Below are positions 1 to 7,832 of a stretch of DNA of 24,131 bases, piece after piece. Both the position numbers and the translations under genes were made by a program. The first letter of the stretch is position 1. Every line of letters starts with the position of its first letter. Below the pieces are notes generated by a model. It saw nothing but the letters and a program-made list of their open reading frames with translations. It searched no databases and had not been told where the DNA came from. This DNA comes from Oscillospiraceae bacterium (GTDB taxonomy: Bacteria; Bacillota; Clostridia; Oscillospirales; Oscillospiraceae): contig JAQWCP010000004.1 of the NCBI GenBank assembly GCA_028705905.1, positions 1 through 24,131 of the forward strand. The letters run 5' to 3'.

Positions 1-1110
<1,110 letters not shown>

Positions 1111-1121
1111 TGGTATTAAAA

Positions 1122-1133
1122 CCGCTTGCGCGG
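1122..1133 (-). other. small tetraloop hairpin just upstream of 16S 5' end
   Basis: CCGC-GCAA-GCGG on the transcribed strand forms a 4-bp stem with a GCAA tetraloop about 12 nt upstream of the mature 16S 5' end. It is probably part of the pre-rRNA leader or processing stalk. Its role is inferred from position only. Confidence 0.35.
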
Positions 1134-1148
1134 ATCCAATCATTTCAC

Positions 1149-1168
1149 TGAAGCTTTCCTTAGCTTCA
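1149..1168 (-). other. pre-rRNA leader hairpin
   Basis: TGAAGCT and AGCTTCA form a perfect 7-bp stem around a 6-nt loop in the rRNA leader. This is likely a leader or processing structure. It lacks a U-tract, so it is not read as a terminator. Confidence 0.4.
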
Positions 1169-1237
1169 TATAACTCAAATCTTTCCACCTTCCATCACCT
1201 TTCGGCAACTTCCAGCTTCAAGGGTCCTTTTTTTGGT

Positions 1238-1252
1238 GCTTTTCAAAGTCAT
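1238..1252 (-). promoter_or_regulatory. boxA-like rRNA antitermination element
   Basis: The transcribed strand reads TGACTTTGAAAAG, close to the boxA core (TGNTCTTTNAAA) known from Bacillus and E. coli rRNA leaders, where NusB/NusE bind to prevent Rho-dependent termination. It lies about 50 nt downstream of the most proximal promoter and about 130 nt before the 16S 5' end, which is where boxA is expected. Confidence 0.55.
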
Positions 1253-1298
1253 GTTGTTTAATTTACAAGGTACACGCCGTTTTAAGCGGCAGGTCTTT

Positions 1299-1327
1299 AT
1301 TCTAGCACATTTCTCTTCTTTTGTCAA
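1299..1327 (-). promoter_or_regulatory. rRNA promoter, first (proximal) of five
   Basis: On the minus strand: -35 TTGACA (1322-1327), 17-bp spacer, -10 TAGAAT (1299-1304). An A-tract and CAC precede the -35. The -35 is a perfect sigma-A match and the -10 matches 5 of 6. Confidence 0.85.
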
Positions 1328-1376
1328 GTGCTTTTTTTCGCCTTTTTCGTCGCCGCTCTTGCGGCAACAGGCTTTT

Positions 1377-1405
1377 ATCTTACCACTCTCAAGAGCTTTT
1401 GTCAA
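1377..1405 (-). promoter_or_regulatory. rRNA promoter, second of five
   Basis: On the minus strand: -35 TTGACA (1400-1405), 17-bp spacer, -10 TAAGAT (1377-1382). The A-tract plus CAC upstream matches the first and third units. A GCCGC-AAGA-GCGGC hairpin follows in the initially transcribed region. Confidence 0.85.
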
Positions 1406-1439
1406 GTGCTTTTTTCGCCAACCTTCGCGGCAGACTTTT

Positions 1440-1468
1440 ATCTTAACACCGTTAGCCTTCTTTGTCAA
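1440..1468 (-). promoter_or_regulatory. rRNA promoter, third of five
   Basis: On the minus strand: -35 TTGACA (1463-1468), 17-bp spacer, -10 TAAGAT (1440-1445). It is followed by AAAAGTCTGCCGC, a downstream motif shared with the other units. Confidence 0.85.
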
Positions 1469-1507
1469 GTGCTTTTTTCACTGCTCTCGCTTCCGCGGCA
1501 GCCCTAT

Positions 1508-1537
1508 ATTCTAACACCCTACCAGCTATCTTGTCAA
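1508..1537 (-). promoter_or_regulatory. rRNA promoter, fourth of five
   Basis: On the minus strand: -35 TTGACA (1532-1537), 18-bp spacer, -10 TAGAAT (1508-1513). It is followed by GGGCTGCCGC, the same downstream motif. Confidence 0.8.
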
Positions 1538-1569
1538 GCTTTTTCGTCCCGCCCCTCAGGCGCTCAATC

Positions 1570-1599
1570 ACTATACCAAACCTTACCCCCTCTTGTCAA
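1570..1599 (-). promoter_or_regulatory. rRNA promoter, fifth (distal) of five
   Basis: On the minus strand: -35 TTGACA (1594-1599), 18-bp spacer, -10 TATAGT (1570-1575). An A-tract precedes the -35. The region downstream of the -10 diverges most from the other units. Confidence 0.75.
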
Positions 1600-1818
1600 C
1601 TACTTTTTCCCCTTTTCTTCTCACTTTTCTCTTTTTCTTTTGTGTTCGACAGCCTCACAACCGCTATAACCATTGGGATTCCACTGTTTTCCCCTTTTCA
1701 CGCATGGAGGGACGTCCTCCTTTCTTCTTGCTTGCCTCCTTCCCCCTCCACGCATTTTGTCTCCCATACAGTTTTCTTTATATGGTACGCGCCCCAAAGA
1801 CAGTCCTTTCTTTTCTAC
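1600..1818. other. non-coding polypyrimidine/polypurine stretch between rRNA promoters and metA promoter
   Basis: No gene is supported here. The plus strand is strongly C+T rich (the minus strand is purine rich), most markedly near 1600-1640 and 1700-1760. Small reading frames on both strands have no ribosome binding site and biased composition, so they are not called. A near-palindrome around GACGTC sits near 1710. Confidence 0.5.
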
Positions 1819-1847
1819 TTGAAACCCACCTTCCTCTATGATATAAT
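1819..1847 (+). promoter_or_regulatory. metA promoter
   Basis: TTGAAA (1819-1824), 17-bp spacer, TATAAT (1842-1847): a near-consensus sigma-A promoter. Transcription would start near 1854, leaving a leader of about 145 nt before metA. Confidence 0.8.
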
Positions 1848-1910
1848 GAGGCATCGATTTGCAAAACAGGCCGGGTTGCTTTGGGTTTTTCCCTATATTG
1901 AAAACCTTTT

Positions 1911-1922
1911 GTTCTATAGAAC
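1911..1922. promoter_or_regulatory. palindrome in metA leader
   Basis: GTTCTATAGAAC is a perfect 12-bp palindrome, flanked by TTTT upstream and CCAAAA downstream. It lies about 65 bp downstream of the -10. It could be an operator or part of an RNA structure; no regulator can be named. Confidence 0.3.
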
Positions 1923-1937
1923 GCCAAAACATCTTAT

Positions 1938-1947
1938 GGACATGTCC
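1938..1947. promoter_or_regulatory. second palindrome in metA leader
   Basis: GGACATGTCC is a perfect 10-bp palindrome about 50 bp before the metA start. Function unknown. Confidence 0.25.
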
Positions 1948-1997
1948 GCTGGCTGTGTATATGCAAATCAAACCGCATCAAAAAAGGAGGATCTTTT

Positions 1998-2936
1998 ATG
2001 CCCATCAAAATTGCCAATTCTTTGCCCGCCCGCACGACGCTGGAAAACGAAAACATCTTTGTGATGACAGAATATCGCGCCATGCACCAGGACATTCGTC
2101 CACTTAAACTATTGATCCTCAATTTGATGCCAACTAAAATCACAACAGAAACACAGCTTTTGCGGAAGCTGTCCAACACACCGTTGCAAATTGAGATAGA
2201 TCTGTTGCAGACAGTAAGCCACGTTGCAAAAAATGTAGATAAATCTCATTTGGAGTCTTTCTATACTTCTTTCGATCAAATTCGAGACCAGCAGTATGAC
2301 GGAATGATCATCACCGGTGCACCGGTGGAGAATTTGGAGTTTGAGGCAGTGGACTATTGGGACGAGTTGTGCGACATTATGACCTGGTCCCGTACAAATG
2401 TATATTGTACGCTCCATATCTGCTGGGGGGCCCAGGCCGGCCTTTATTTCCATTATGGCATTCCAAAGCGCAGCCTTCCGCAAAAGCTTTTTGGGGTCTA
2501 TGAGCATACGGTGCTGAAAAAAACCTCACCCTTTTTCCGTGGCTTTGACGACGTCTTCTCCGTTCCCCATAGCCGCTATACAGAGGTTTGGGAGAAAGAC
2601 ATTTTGGCTGTGGACGCTTTGGAGCTGTTATCTGTTTCGGAAGAAGCCGGCGTATTTGCAGTCAAATCCAAAGATAACCGTCACTTTTTTATTATGGGAC
2701 ATCCGGAATATGACCCGGACACATTGGCGCTGGAATACCAACGGGACATTGCAGCGGGAAAATCCATCGCCCCCCCGGAGCATTATTTCCCCGGAGACGA
2801 CCCTTCCAAGGCACCTGTTGTCTCCTGGCGTTCCCATGGTCAGCTTTTGTACACCAATTGGCTGAATTATTATGTTTATCAATCCACGCCTTATAATTTG
2901 CGCTCCCTAACCCCGGAGCAGCGCAAGACCAAGTAG
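1998..2936 (+). CDS. metA: homoserine O-acetyltransferase (MetA family)
   Basis: MetA acylates L-homoserine, the first committed step of methionine synthesis in the cytoplasm. The 312-aa product is full length and starts in the typical way (MPIKIANSLPAR). Catalytic residues sit at the E. coli numbers: the Cys142 nucleophile in CTLHICWGAQAGL, and His235/Glu237 in MGHPEYDPD. Residue 111 is Glu (GAPVE). Published work on Bacillus cereus MetA ties Glu111 to acetyl-CoA use and Gly111 to succinyl-CoA use, so acetyl-CoA is predicted despite the common name homoserine O-succinyltransferase. The ATG at 1998 has GGAGG 7 nt upstream. The gene is monocistronic, with its own promoter and a strong convergent terminator. 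No SAM-I (S-box) riboswitch is recognisable in the 145-nt leader. Confidence 0.96.
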   Translation: MPIKIANSLPARTTLENENIFVMTEYRAMHQDIRPLKLLILNLMPTKITTETQLLRKLSNTPLQIEIDLLQTVSHVAKNVDKSHLESFYTSFDQIRDQQYDGMIITGAPVENLEFEAVDYWDELCDIMTWSRTNVYCTLHICWGAQAGLYFHYGIPKRSLPQKLFGVYEHTVLKKTSPFFRGFDDVFSVPHSRYTEVWEKDILAVDALELLSVSEEAGVFAVKSKDNRHFFIMGHPEYDPDTLALEYQRDIAAGKSIAPPEHYFPGDDPSKAPVVSWRSHGQLLYTNWLNYYVYQSTPYNLRSLTPEQRKTK

Positions 2937-2969
2937 CCGCTTCCCTTTCATCAGATGGCAAGAATCCCC

Positions 2970-3007
2970 AAGGGGGCCTATCCGGCATATGCCGGATAGG
3001 CCCCCTT
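2970..3007. terminator. bidirectional terminator between metA and malY-like gene
   Basis: GGGGGCCTATCCGGCAT and its exact complement form an uninterrupted palindrome at 2972-3005, extended by AA/TT on each side. It can serve metA on the plus strand and the convergent lyase gene on the minus strand. The U-tracts are short. Confidence 0.8.
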
Positions 3008-3036
3008 TGTGCAGCAAAGGTGCTTGCCACCATCCG

Positions 3037-4215
3037 TTAGATGTATCGTTTTTGCTTCGCCGCGTTCAGCAGCCGCTGAAGCGCCGCCTCCAAAAATCGG
3101 CGGGGGCACGCCAGGTTCACCCGCTCAAATCCCGCTCCCTCCGGCCCAAAGGTGTACCCTTCTCCCAAAAAGAGCGCCGCCTCTTGATGCATAAATTGTT
3201 TCAGCTCCTTTGGCTCCAACCCAAAGCTGCGAAAATCAGCCCATAACAAATATGTCCCTTCCAAAGGGGACACTGTTACATTGGGAAAGTGTTCGTGCAA
3301 AAATGCCCGACAAAAGGTTTCATTTTCCTTTAAATAAATCAAAATGGCATCCAGCCAAGGCGCCCCGCTTTCGTATGCGGCTTTTGTGGCTGCAAGGCCA
3401 AAATAATTGTTCAGCTCTCCCGCCTCCAGGAACGTCTGCGCTTTAAATTGTTCTCTCAGCCTCTCGTTGGGAATGACAATATTGCTGGTGGAAAGGCCGG
3501 CCAGGTTGAAAGACTTGCTGGCCGCTGTGCCAATGATGCAATTTTCTCGACAAGCATCGTCCAAAGTCGCATATACTGTGTGCTGATGCCCCGGATAGAT
3601 AAAATCAAAATGAATTTCGTCGGAGAACACCAAAACATGGTGACGGTTGCAGATTTCCGCCACTCGCATCAGCTCCTCCCGGGTCCAGACCCGACCCACC
3701 GGGTTATGCGGGCTGCAAAGCAGCATCATCTTGGCCTGTTTTGCCTTTTCTTCCAAATCGTCAAAATCCATGGTGTATCTGCCGTTTCCCCATTTGAGCG
3801 GATTGGTCAAAAGGGTCCTGCCGTTCTCGCGCACCAGATGGCGAAACGGCGGGTAAACTGGCGGCTGAATCAAAATGCCGTCTCCCGGCTCCGTCAAACC
3901 ACGGATGGCATGCCCCATGGCCGCCACCACGCCGCCGGCTTGTACCAGCCATTGGGGTGAAATGCCCCAGCCGTGCCGCTGTTTCATCCAATGACATACG
4001 GCGGCCCGATAAGTGTCGTCCGCCTTCGTGTAACCAAATACGCCAAAATCCAATTTTTCCCGCAGCGCTCCTCCGATCTCCGGCGCAACAAGAAATTCCA
4101 TATCCGCCACAGAAAAGGGGACAATGTCCGGGCTTGCATGGGAAGACGCGCAAAGGGCCGTCCACTTTTCCGCCCCGCCAAAGCGACGTTGGCGCAACGT
4201 TTCAAAATCGTACAT
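3037..4215 (-). CDS. MalY/PatB-type PLP-dependent C-S lyase (aminotransferase class I/II fold)
   Basis: Fold-type I PLP enzyme of the MalY/PatB group, which typically cleaves cystathionine or cysteine C-S bonds to homocysteine or H2S, pyruvate and ammonia. The 392-aa product starts MYDFETLRQRRFGG, typical of PatB. Visible motifs: SPHNPVGRVW with Asn171, VFSDEIHFDF with Asp199, and the PLP Schiff-base lysine in AASKSFNLAGLS (Lys234). The ATG at 4215 was chosen because GGGAG lies 8 nt upstream and the family N-terminus begins there; a longer frame to 4287 adds unrelated residues. Next to convergent metA, a role in transsulfuration or cysteine catabolism is likely. Exact substrate is not certain from sequence. 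Confidence 0.9.
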   Translation of the reverse strand: MYDFETLRQRRFGGAEKWTALCASSHASPDIVPFSVADMEFLVAPEIGGALREKLDFGVFGYTKADDTYRAAVCHWMKQRHGWGISPQWLVQAGGVVAAMGHAIRGLTEPGDGILIQPPVYPPFRHLVRENGRTLLTNPLKWGNGRYTMDFDDLEEKAKQAKMMLLCSPHNPVGRVWTREELMRVAEICNRHHVLVFSDEIHFDFIYPGHQHTVYATLDDACRENCIIGTAASKSFNLAGLSTSNIVIPNERLREQFKAQTFLEAGELNNYFGLAATKAAYESGAPWLDAILIYLKENETFCRAFLHEHFPNVTVSPLEGTYLLWADFRSFGLEPKELKQFMHQEAALFLGEGYTFGPEGAGFERVNLACPRRFLEAALQRLLNAAKQKRYI

Positions 4216-4270
4216 TTTTCTCTCCCTTTCTTGGCCCCATATGCTTGCCTCGCTTCGTCTTTTACAAGTA

Positions 4271-4295
4271 GGGAGGCTGTGAAACACAGCCTCCC
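4271..4295 (-). terminator. hairpin between fakA and lyase gene
   Basis: GGGAGGCTGTG and CACAGCCTCCC form an 11-bp perfect stem with a 3-nt loop. On the minus strand it lies after fakA and before the lyase gene. It has no U-tract, so it could be a weak terminator, an attenuator or an mRNA-stabilising hairpin. Confidence 0.5.
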
Positions 4296-4319
4296 CGCAA
4301 CATAATGCCTATAAAATGT

Positions 4320-4340
4320 CAAGCTGAAGCAACCAGCTTG
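4320..4340 (-). terminator. possible fakA terminator
   Basis: CAAGCTG and CAGCTTG form a 7-bp stem with a 7-nt loop directly after the fakA stop codon. On the minus strand it is followed by ACATTTTATA, an imperfect U-tract. Confidence 0.45.
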
Positions 4341-4343
4341 TTT

Positions 4344-5981
4344 TTATTCTACCGAAATCATGTAATAATACACCGGCTGCCCACCCTTGAGTATACTCAC
4401 TTCCACCTGGGGGCATGCAGCCGAAAATTGATCCGCCACTTCCTGCGCATCCTGTTCCGATACATTTTCTCCATAATACACGGTGATAAATTGAGCATCT
4501 TCCTGCAGCACCCGGTCGGTGAGCTGGGAAATAAGCTCTGACAAGTTTTTGCTGGTGCCAAACAATGCGTCATCAAACAAGGCCAGATAATCATGCTCTG
4601 CAATGTCGAATCCGCCAAACGCGGAATCTCGTGCGGCATAGGTAATTTGAATGGTTTTCACCTGCTCCATCGCCTGCAGCATTTCGTTTGTATTCATCTC
4701 CTCCTCCGCATCCGGATCCACAGCCAGCATGGCTGCGATCCCTTGGGGCACGGTGCGGGTAGGAATCACGATCACTTTCTTTGTTGCAAGGGGAACGCAC
4801 TGCTCCGCCGCCATGATGATATTTTTATTGTTGGGCAGTACATACACCACTTCCGCCGGTGTGTTTTCAATTTTCTTCAAAATATCTTCTGTGGACGGAT
4901 TCATGGTCTGCCCACCGTTGATAACTCCGTCGCAGCCCAAATCCGCAAAAACCGCCGCAAGACCGTCCCCGGCACACACGGCCACAAATCCATACTGTTT
5001 CTCTGCCGGCGCAACACGCCATTCTTCTTCCGCGTCTTCCAAAATCTCGGAGTGCTGTTCCCGCATATTTTCCACCTTGACCGTCAGCAGCGGACCATAT
5101 TTCAATGCCTCTTCCAGCACTTGGCCCGGATTGTTCGTATGCACATGCACTTTGATAATCTCATCATCATCCACCAACACCAAGCTATCTCCCATGCCAT
5201 TCAAAAATGCCCGCAGCGGTTCAGCGGATTTTGGGCTTGCCTTGGAGGCAATGAATTCGGTGCAATACCCAAAGGTAATTTCCTCTTGGCCAAATTGGCC
5301 AAAATCTGCTTTTTCCCGTGGGGCGGCCCACGTTTGAGCCGTTTCTTCCAGCGTTTCCAGAGGCGCTTCCCCCCGCAGGGCGGAGAGCATCCCCTCCAGA
5401 ATAATGAGATATCCTTTTCCGCCTGCATCAATCACACCGGCCTTTTTTAATACCGGATTTTGGTGCATCGTCTCCGCAAGGGCCTTTTTCCCTGTCTCAA
5501 TGGCAGCTTCCAGCACAAATTCGGCAGCAGCATTTTCTTCCGCTGCCTCCTCCGCCCGCTTGGCGCAGCGTCGAGAGACCGTTAAAATGGTGCCTTCTGC
5601 CGGCTTCATCACCGCGTTATACGCAGCAACCACACCTGTGTTCAGCGCCTCGGCAAACTCTCTCCCATCCACGGTTGGCTTCCCTTTGAGGGATTTGGAC
5701 ATGCCTCTGAATAAAAGCGATAGAATAACGCCGGAATTCCCCCGCGCACCCCGTAACAGGGCATTTGCCGTAACCTCTGCCGCTTTGCCTACATCCACTG
5801 TATCTTGTTTGTTCAGTTCTGTGGCCGCAGCGCCAATGGTGAGGCTCATATTGGTGCCGGTGTCCCCATCGGGAACCGGGAATACATTCAGGTCATTGAT
5901 AACCTGTTTGTGGAGATTGATTGAGGATGCGGCATACTGGATCATCTGGCGAAATGCCGCTCCGTCAATAAATTCTTTCAT
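4344..5981 (-). CDS. fakA: fatty acid kinase FakA (DhaL/DAK2-domain protein, YloV family)
   Basis: FakA is the ATP-dependent kinase subunit that phosphorylates exogenous fatty acids presented by FakB (DegV) proteins, giving acyl-phosphate for phospholipid synthesis. The 545-aa length fits the family. The N-terminal DhaL-like nucleotide domain has the Mg-ATP loop NVFPVPDGDTGTNM (32-45, with Asp38 and Asp40) and GARGNSGVILS (78-88). A middle domain and a C-terminal domain ending in EVSILKGGQPVYYYMISVE follow. The start at 5981 is preceded by AAAGGAAAGG. It sits 43 bp downstream of asp23, the usual yloU-yloV order, and shares its promoter. recG, a common downstream neighbour in Firmicutes, is absent. 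No fakB is in the window. Confidence 0.92.
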   Translation of the reverse strand: MKEFIDGAAFRQMIQYAASSINLHKQVINDLNVFPVPDGDTGTNMSLTIGAAATELNKQDTVDVGKAAEVTANALLRGARGNSGVILSLLFRGMSKSLKGKPTVDGREFAEALNTGVVAAYNAVMKPAEGTILTVSRRCAKRAEEAAEENAAAEFVLEAAIETGKKALAETMHQNPVLKKAGVIDAGGKGYLIILEGMLSALRGEAPLETLEETAQTWAAPREKADFGQFGQEEITFGYCTEFIASKASPKSAEPLRAFLNGMGDSLVLVDDDEIIKVHVHTNNPGQVLEEALKYGPLLTVKVENMREQHSEILEDAEEEWRVAPAEKQYGFVAVCAGDGLAAVFADLGCDGVINGGQTMNPSTEDILKKIENTPAEVVYVLPNNKNIIMAAEQCVPLATKKVIVIPTRTVPQGIAAMLAVDPDAEEEMNTNEMLQAMEQVKTIQITYAARDSAFGGFDIAEHDYLALFDDALFGTSKNLSELISQLTDRVLQEDAQFITVYYGENVSEQDAQEVADQFSAACPQVEVSILKGGQPVYYYMISVE

Positions 5982-6024
5982 CTTGCCTTTCCTTTCTGAA
6001 ACGAGGAATCAAAAGGTGAGGCGC

Positions 6025-6378
6025 TCAGTGCGCCATCATCGAGTCAATGTAAACATCGACCTCCCGCACTTCCACGCCTGTAATCTTGTTGACGACATAC
6101 CGGACTTCTTCCATAATGGCACGGCTCACCGCCAACAAGTTGACGCCATGCTCTACAATGATATGCAATTCAATGGAGACCGTGGCATCTTCTTCGTGAA
6201 AGGTAAGATGCACACCTTTCGACATTGCTTCCCGGCGCAGAAGATGAACCAGTCCGTCCTTTTTGGAACGGAACGCCATACCCTTCACGCCAAAGCAGTT
6301 GGTGGCGGCGGCGCCAGTGACATTGGTAAATACTTCGTTGCTGATCTGGATTTCACCCTTCTCTGTTTGCAGCTTCAT
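6025..6378 (-). CDS. Asp23/Gls24 family envelope stress protein
   Basis: A 117-aa cytoplasmic protein of the Asp23 (YloU) family, abundant alkaline-shock or envelope-stress proteins in Firmicutes. It shows the family pattern: an N-terminal ISNEVFTNVTGAAATNCFGVKGM, a middle acidic strand region, then VSIELHIIVEHGVNLLAVSRAIMEEVRYVVNKITGVEVREVDVYI. The ATG at 6378 has AAAGGAG 8 nt upstream. It is the first gene of the asp23-fakA unit. The pairing is conserved across Firmicutes, but the biochemical reason is not settled. Confidence 0.93.
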   Translation of the reverse strand: MKLQTEKGEIQISNEVFTNVTGAAATNCFGVKGMAFRSKKDGLVHLLRREAMSKGVHLTFHEEDATVSIELHIIVEHGVNLLAVSRAIMEEVRYVVNKITGVEVREVDVYIDSMMAH

Positions 6379-6411
6379 TTTAGTAGCTCCTTTCGCTGGT
6401 GAATACTCTTT

Positions 6412-6440
6412 ATTCTATCGCATTTATTTGCTAATTTCAA
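6412..6440 (-). promoter_or_regulatory. asp23-fakA promoter
   Basis: On the minus strand: TTGAAA (6435-6440), 17-bp spacer, TAGAAT (6412-6417), about 34 bp before the asp23 start. Good sigma-A match. Confidence 0.75.
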
Positions 6441-6454
6441 GAGTGAACTCTTGA
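6437..6454. promoter_or_regulatory. inverted-repeat operator candidate overlapping the asp23 -35
   Basis: TCAAGAGT-GA-ACTCTTGA: two perfect 8-bp arms with a 2-bp centre. One arm covers four bases of the -35 element, so a protein bound here would block RNA polymerase. The sequence does not match the FapR or FabT consensus as I recall them; the regulator is unknown. Confidence 0.5.
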
Positions 6455-6646
6455 TACATTCCAGTAAATAAAATACGATATTTTGTGGGGAAAGGGGATT
6501 TCCTGTCTCTTTTGCCCGCAAACCAGTGCCACAGACCTTCAGCCGCTTTGTTCCCTGTCACCCATCCGGACACAGTCCCGCATCTCATTTGCTCTTTTTG
6601 CCCCTGCCCCGGGACTGCCCCTCCTCGCAATTTTTGCCCAATATGC

Positions 6647-6682
6647 AAAAAGAGGCCGACAGACGATCATCTGTCGGCCTCT
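6647..6682 (-). terminator. terminator of the XdhC-family gene
   Basis: AGAGGCCGACAGA and TCTGTCGGCCTCT form a 13-bp stem with a 6-nt loop. On the minus strand this is followed by TTTTTGC. It starts about 5 bp after the XdhC stop codon. Confidence 0.88.
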
Positions 6683-6686
6683 TCTA

Positions 6687-7712
6687 TTATTTCCCGTTCC
6701 GCTCTGCCCGGACAAGAATCATCTCCCCTGCAATGCTAATGGCAATCTCTGCTGGGGTCTCGGCCTTAATTTTAAGGCCAATGGGGGAATATACCTTCTC
6801 GATGTCTTCATCTGATACACCGGCTTTTTTCAGCCGATCTGAAACAGCGCGAATCTTCGTTTTGCTACCAATGACACCAATGTAGCAGGCATTGGTGTGC
6901 AGCACCTGCTCCTCCACGTTGTAGTCATAAGCATGCCCTCTGGTCATCACCACAATGTAGTCTTTTTCTGTAATGGTGATATAATCTGAAATTTTATTGA
7001 AATCCCCCAAAATAATCCCATCCGCCGTGGGGAACAGCTCTTTTGATGCGAACTCTGCCCGGTCGTCCATCACAACGCAGCGGAATCCCACATGGGACAA
7101 AACAGGGATCAGCTCCTGAGCCACATGGCCACCGCCAAACACATATACCGTGCCACTGCGGATGAGCGGCTCGGAATAATATTTCTTTTCGCCCAATTCC
7201 ACCTGAACCGCTCTTGTCTTCAGCAAAGGATTCATATCGGGAATCTCCATGTCGCCTAGGGTAATGAGGCCGGCACCTTGGCTATAGACGGCCATGTTCC
7301 AAGCGGATTCTTCCGTGATATCGGTGATAATCCATGCGTCTTCATCTTTCTCAAATAAATTCAGGGCTTTTTCCAAAAAGGGTAAATTTTCCTTGTTTTC
7401 CCAGGAAATGAACTGAAAATAAACCACCACATCGCCGCCGCAGATCATTCCCAAATCCTCAACCTGGTTGGGGGCCAACTTGAACCCTTTGACGTGGGAC
7501 TTCTTCTCTTTCAAGATATCCACGGCCATCTGCTGAGAGCGGTACTCCACCGCGCCGCCGCCGATGGTGCCAAACAGCAGCCCTCTCTGAGAAATGACCA
7601 TCCGAGACCCCGCCTCCCTGGGCGTGGAGCCGGAGCTTGCGATAATCGTTACTAAGACAGAGTCTTCTTTCTTGTGGACGCAATCTTGCAATGTTTCAAA
7701 TAAACGCTTCAT
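6687..7712 (-). CDS. XdhC/CoxI family protein (molybdenum-hydroxylase maturation factor)
   Basis: XdhC-type proteins bind molybdenum cofactor, help sulfurate it, and insert it into xanthine dehydrogenase-like enzymes. The 341-aa product has the N-terminal XdhC_CoxI motifs GSTPREAGSRM (28-38), GTIGGGAVE (48-56) and MICGGDVVVYF (Cys91), then a C-terminal Rossmann domain with VYVFGGGHVAQEL (189-201), MDDRAEFA, and GVIGSKTK. The ATG at 7712 has only a weak upstream GGGGCG. It is flanked by its own terminator and promoter region, with no hydroxylase, Moco-synthesis or purine-catabolism gene within the window, so the partner enzyme is unknown. Family assignment is firm; target is not. Confidence 0.92.
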   Translation of the reverse strand: MKRLFETLQDCVHKKEDSVLVTIIASSGSTPREAGSRMVISQRGLLFGTIGGGAVEYRSQQMAVDILKEKKSHVKGFKLAPNQVEDLGMICGGDVVVYFQFISWENKENLPFLEKALNLFEKDEDAWIITDITEESAWNMAVYSQGAGLITLGDMEIPDMNPLLKTRAVQVELGEKKYYSEPLIRSGTVYVFGGGHVAQELIPVLSHVGFRCVVMDDRAEFASKELFPTADGIILGDFNKISDYITITEKDYIVVMTRGHAYDYNVEEQVLHTNACYIGVIGSKTKIRAVSDRLKKAGVSDEDIEKVYSPIGLKIKAETPAEIAISIAGEMILVRAERNGK

Positions 7713-7786
7713 TCTTTTCGCCCCTTATTTTATTTTTTTATATCATGCGATCATTGCCATGCACATCTCTGGCATGTGGCGTTTTT

Positions 7787-7815
7787 ATCCTGACACAAAA
7801 TAAATGCTTTGTCAA
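7787..7815 (-). promoter_or_regulatory. possible XdhC promoter
   Basis: A perfect -35 TTGACA lies at 7810-7815 on the minus strand. The -10 candidates 17-18 bp downstream (CAGGAT/AGGATA) are poor, which may mean a regulated promoter. The rest of the leader holds a TATAAA near 7740 without a matching -35. Confidence 0.35.
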
Positions 7816-7832
7816 TTCGAAAAACAGCATTT

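Noticed and set aside
1299..1599. Regularly spaced short repeats resembling a CRISPR array
   Set aside because: The repeated words are -35/-10 promoter elements with A-tracts; units are imperfect, there are no constant-length repeats of 24-40 bp and no cas genes.
1853..1997. SAM riboswitch or T-box in the metA leader
   Set aside because: No S-box core, no T-box bulge and no terminator/antiterminator pair was found; only two short palindromes.
1462..2064. 200-codon open frame crossing the rRNA promoter array and the metA start
   Set aside because: Ser/Phe/Pro-rich product of pyrimidine-rich DNA, no ribosome binding site, and it overlaps promoters and metA in another frame.
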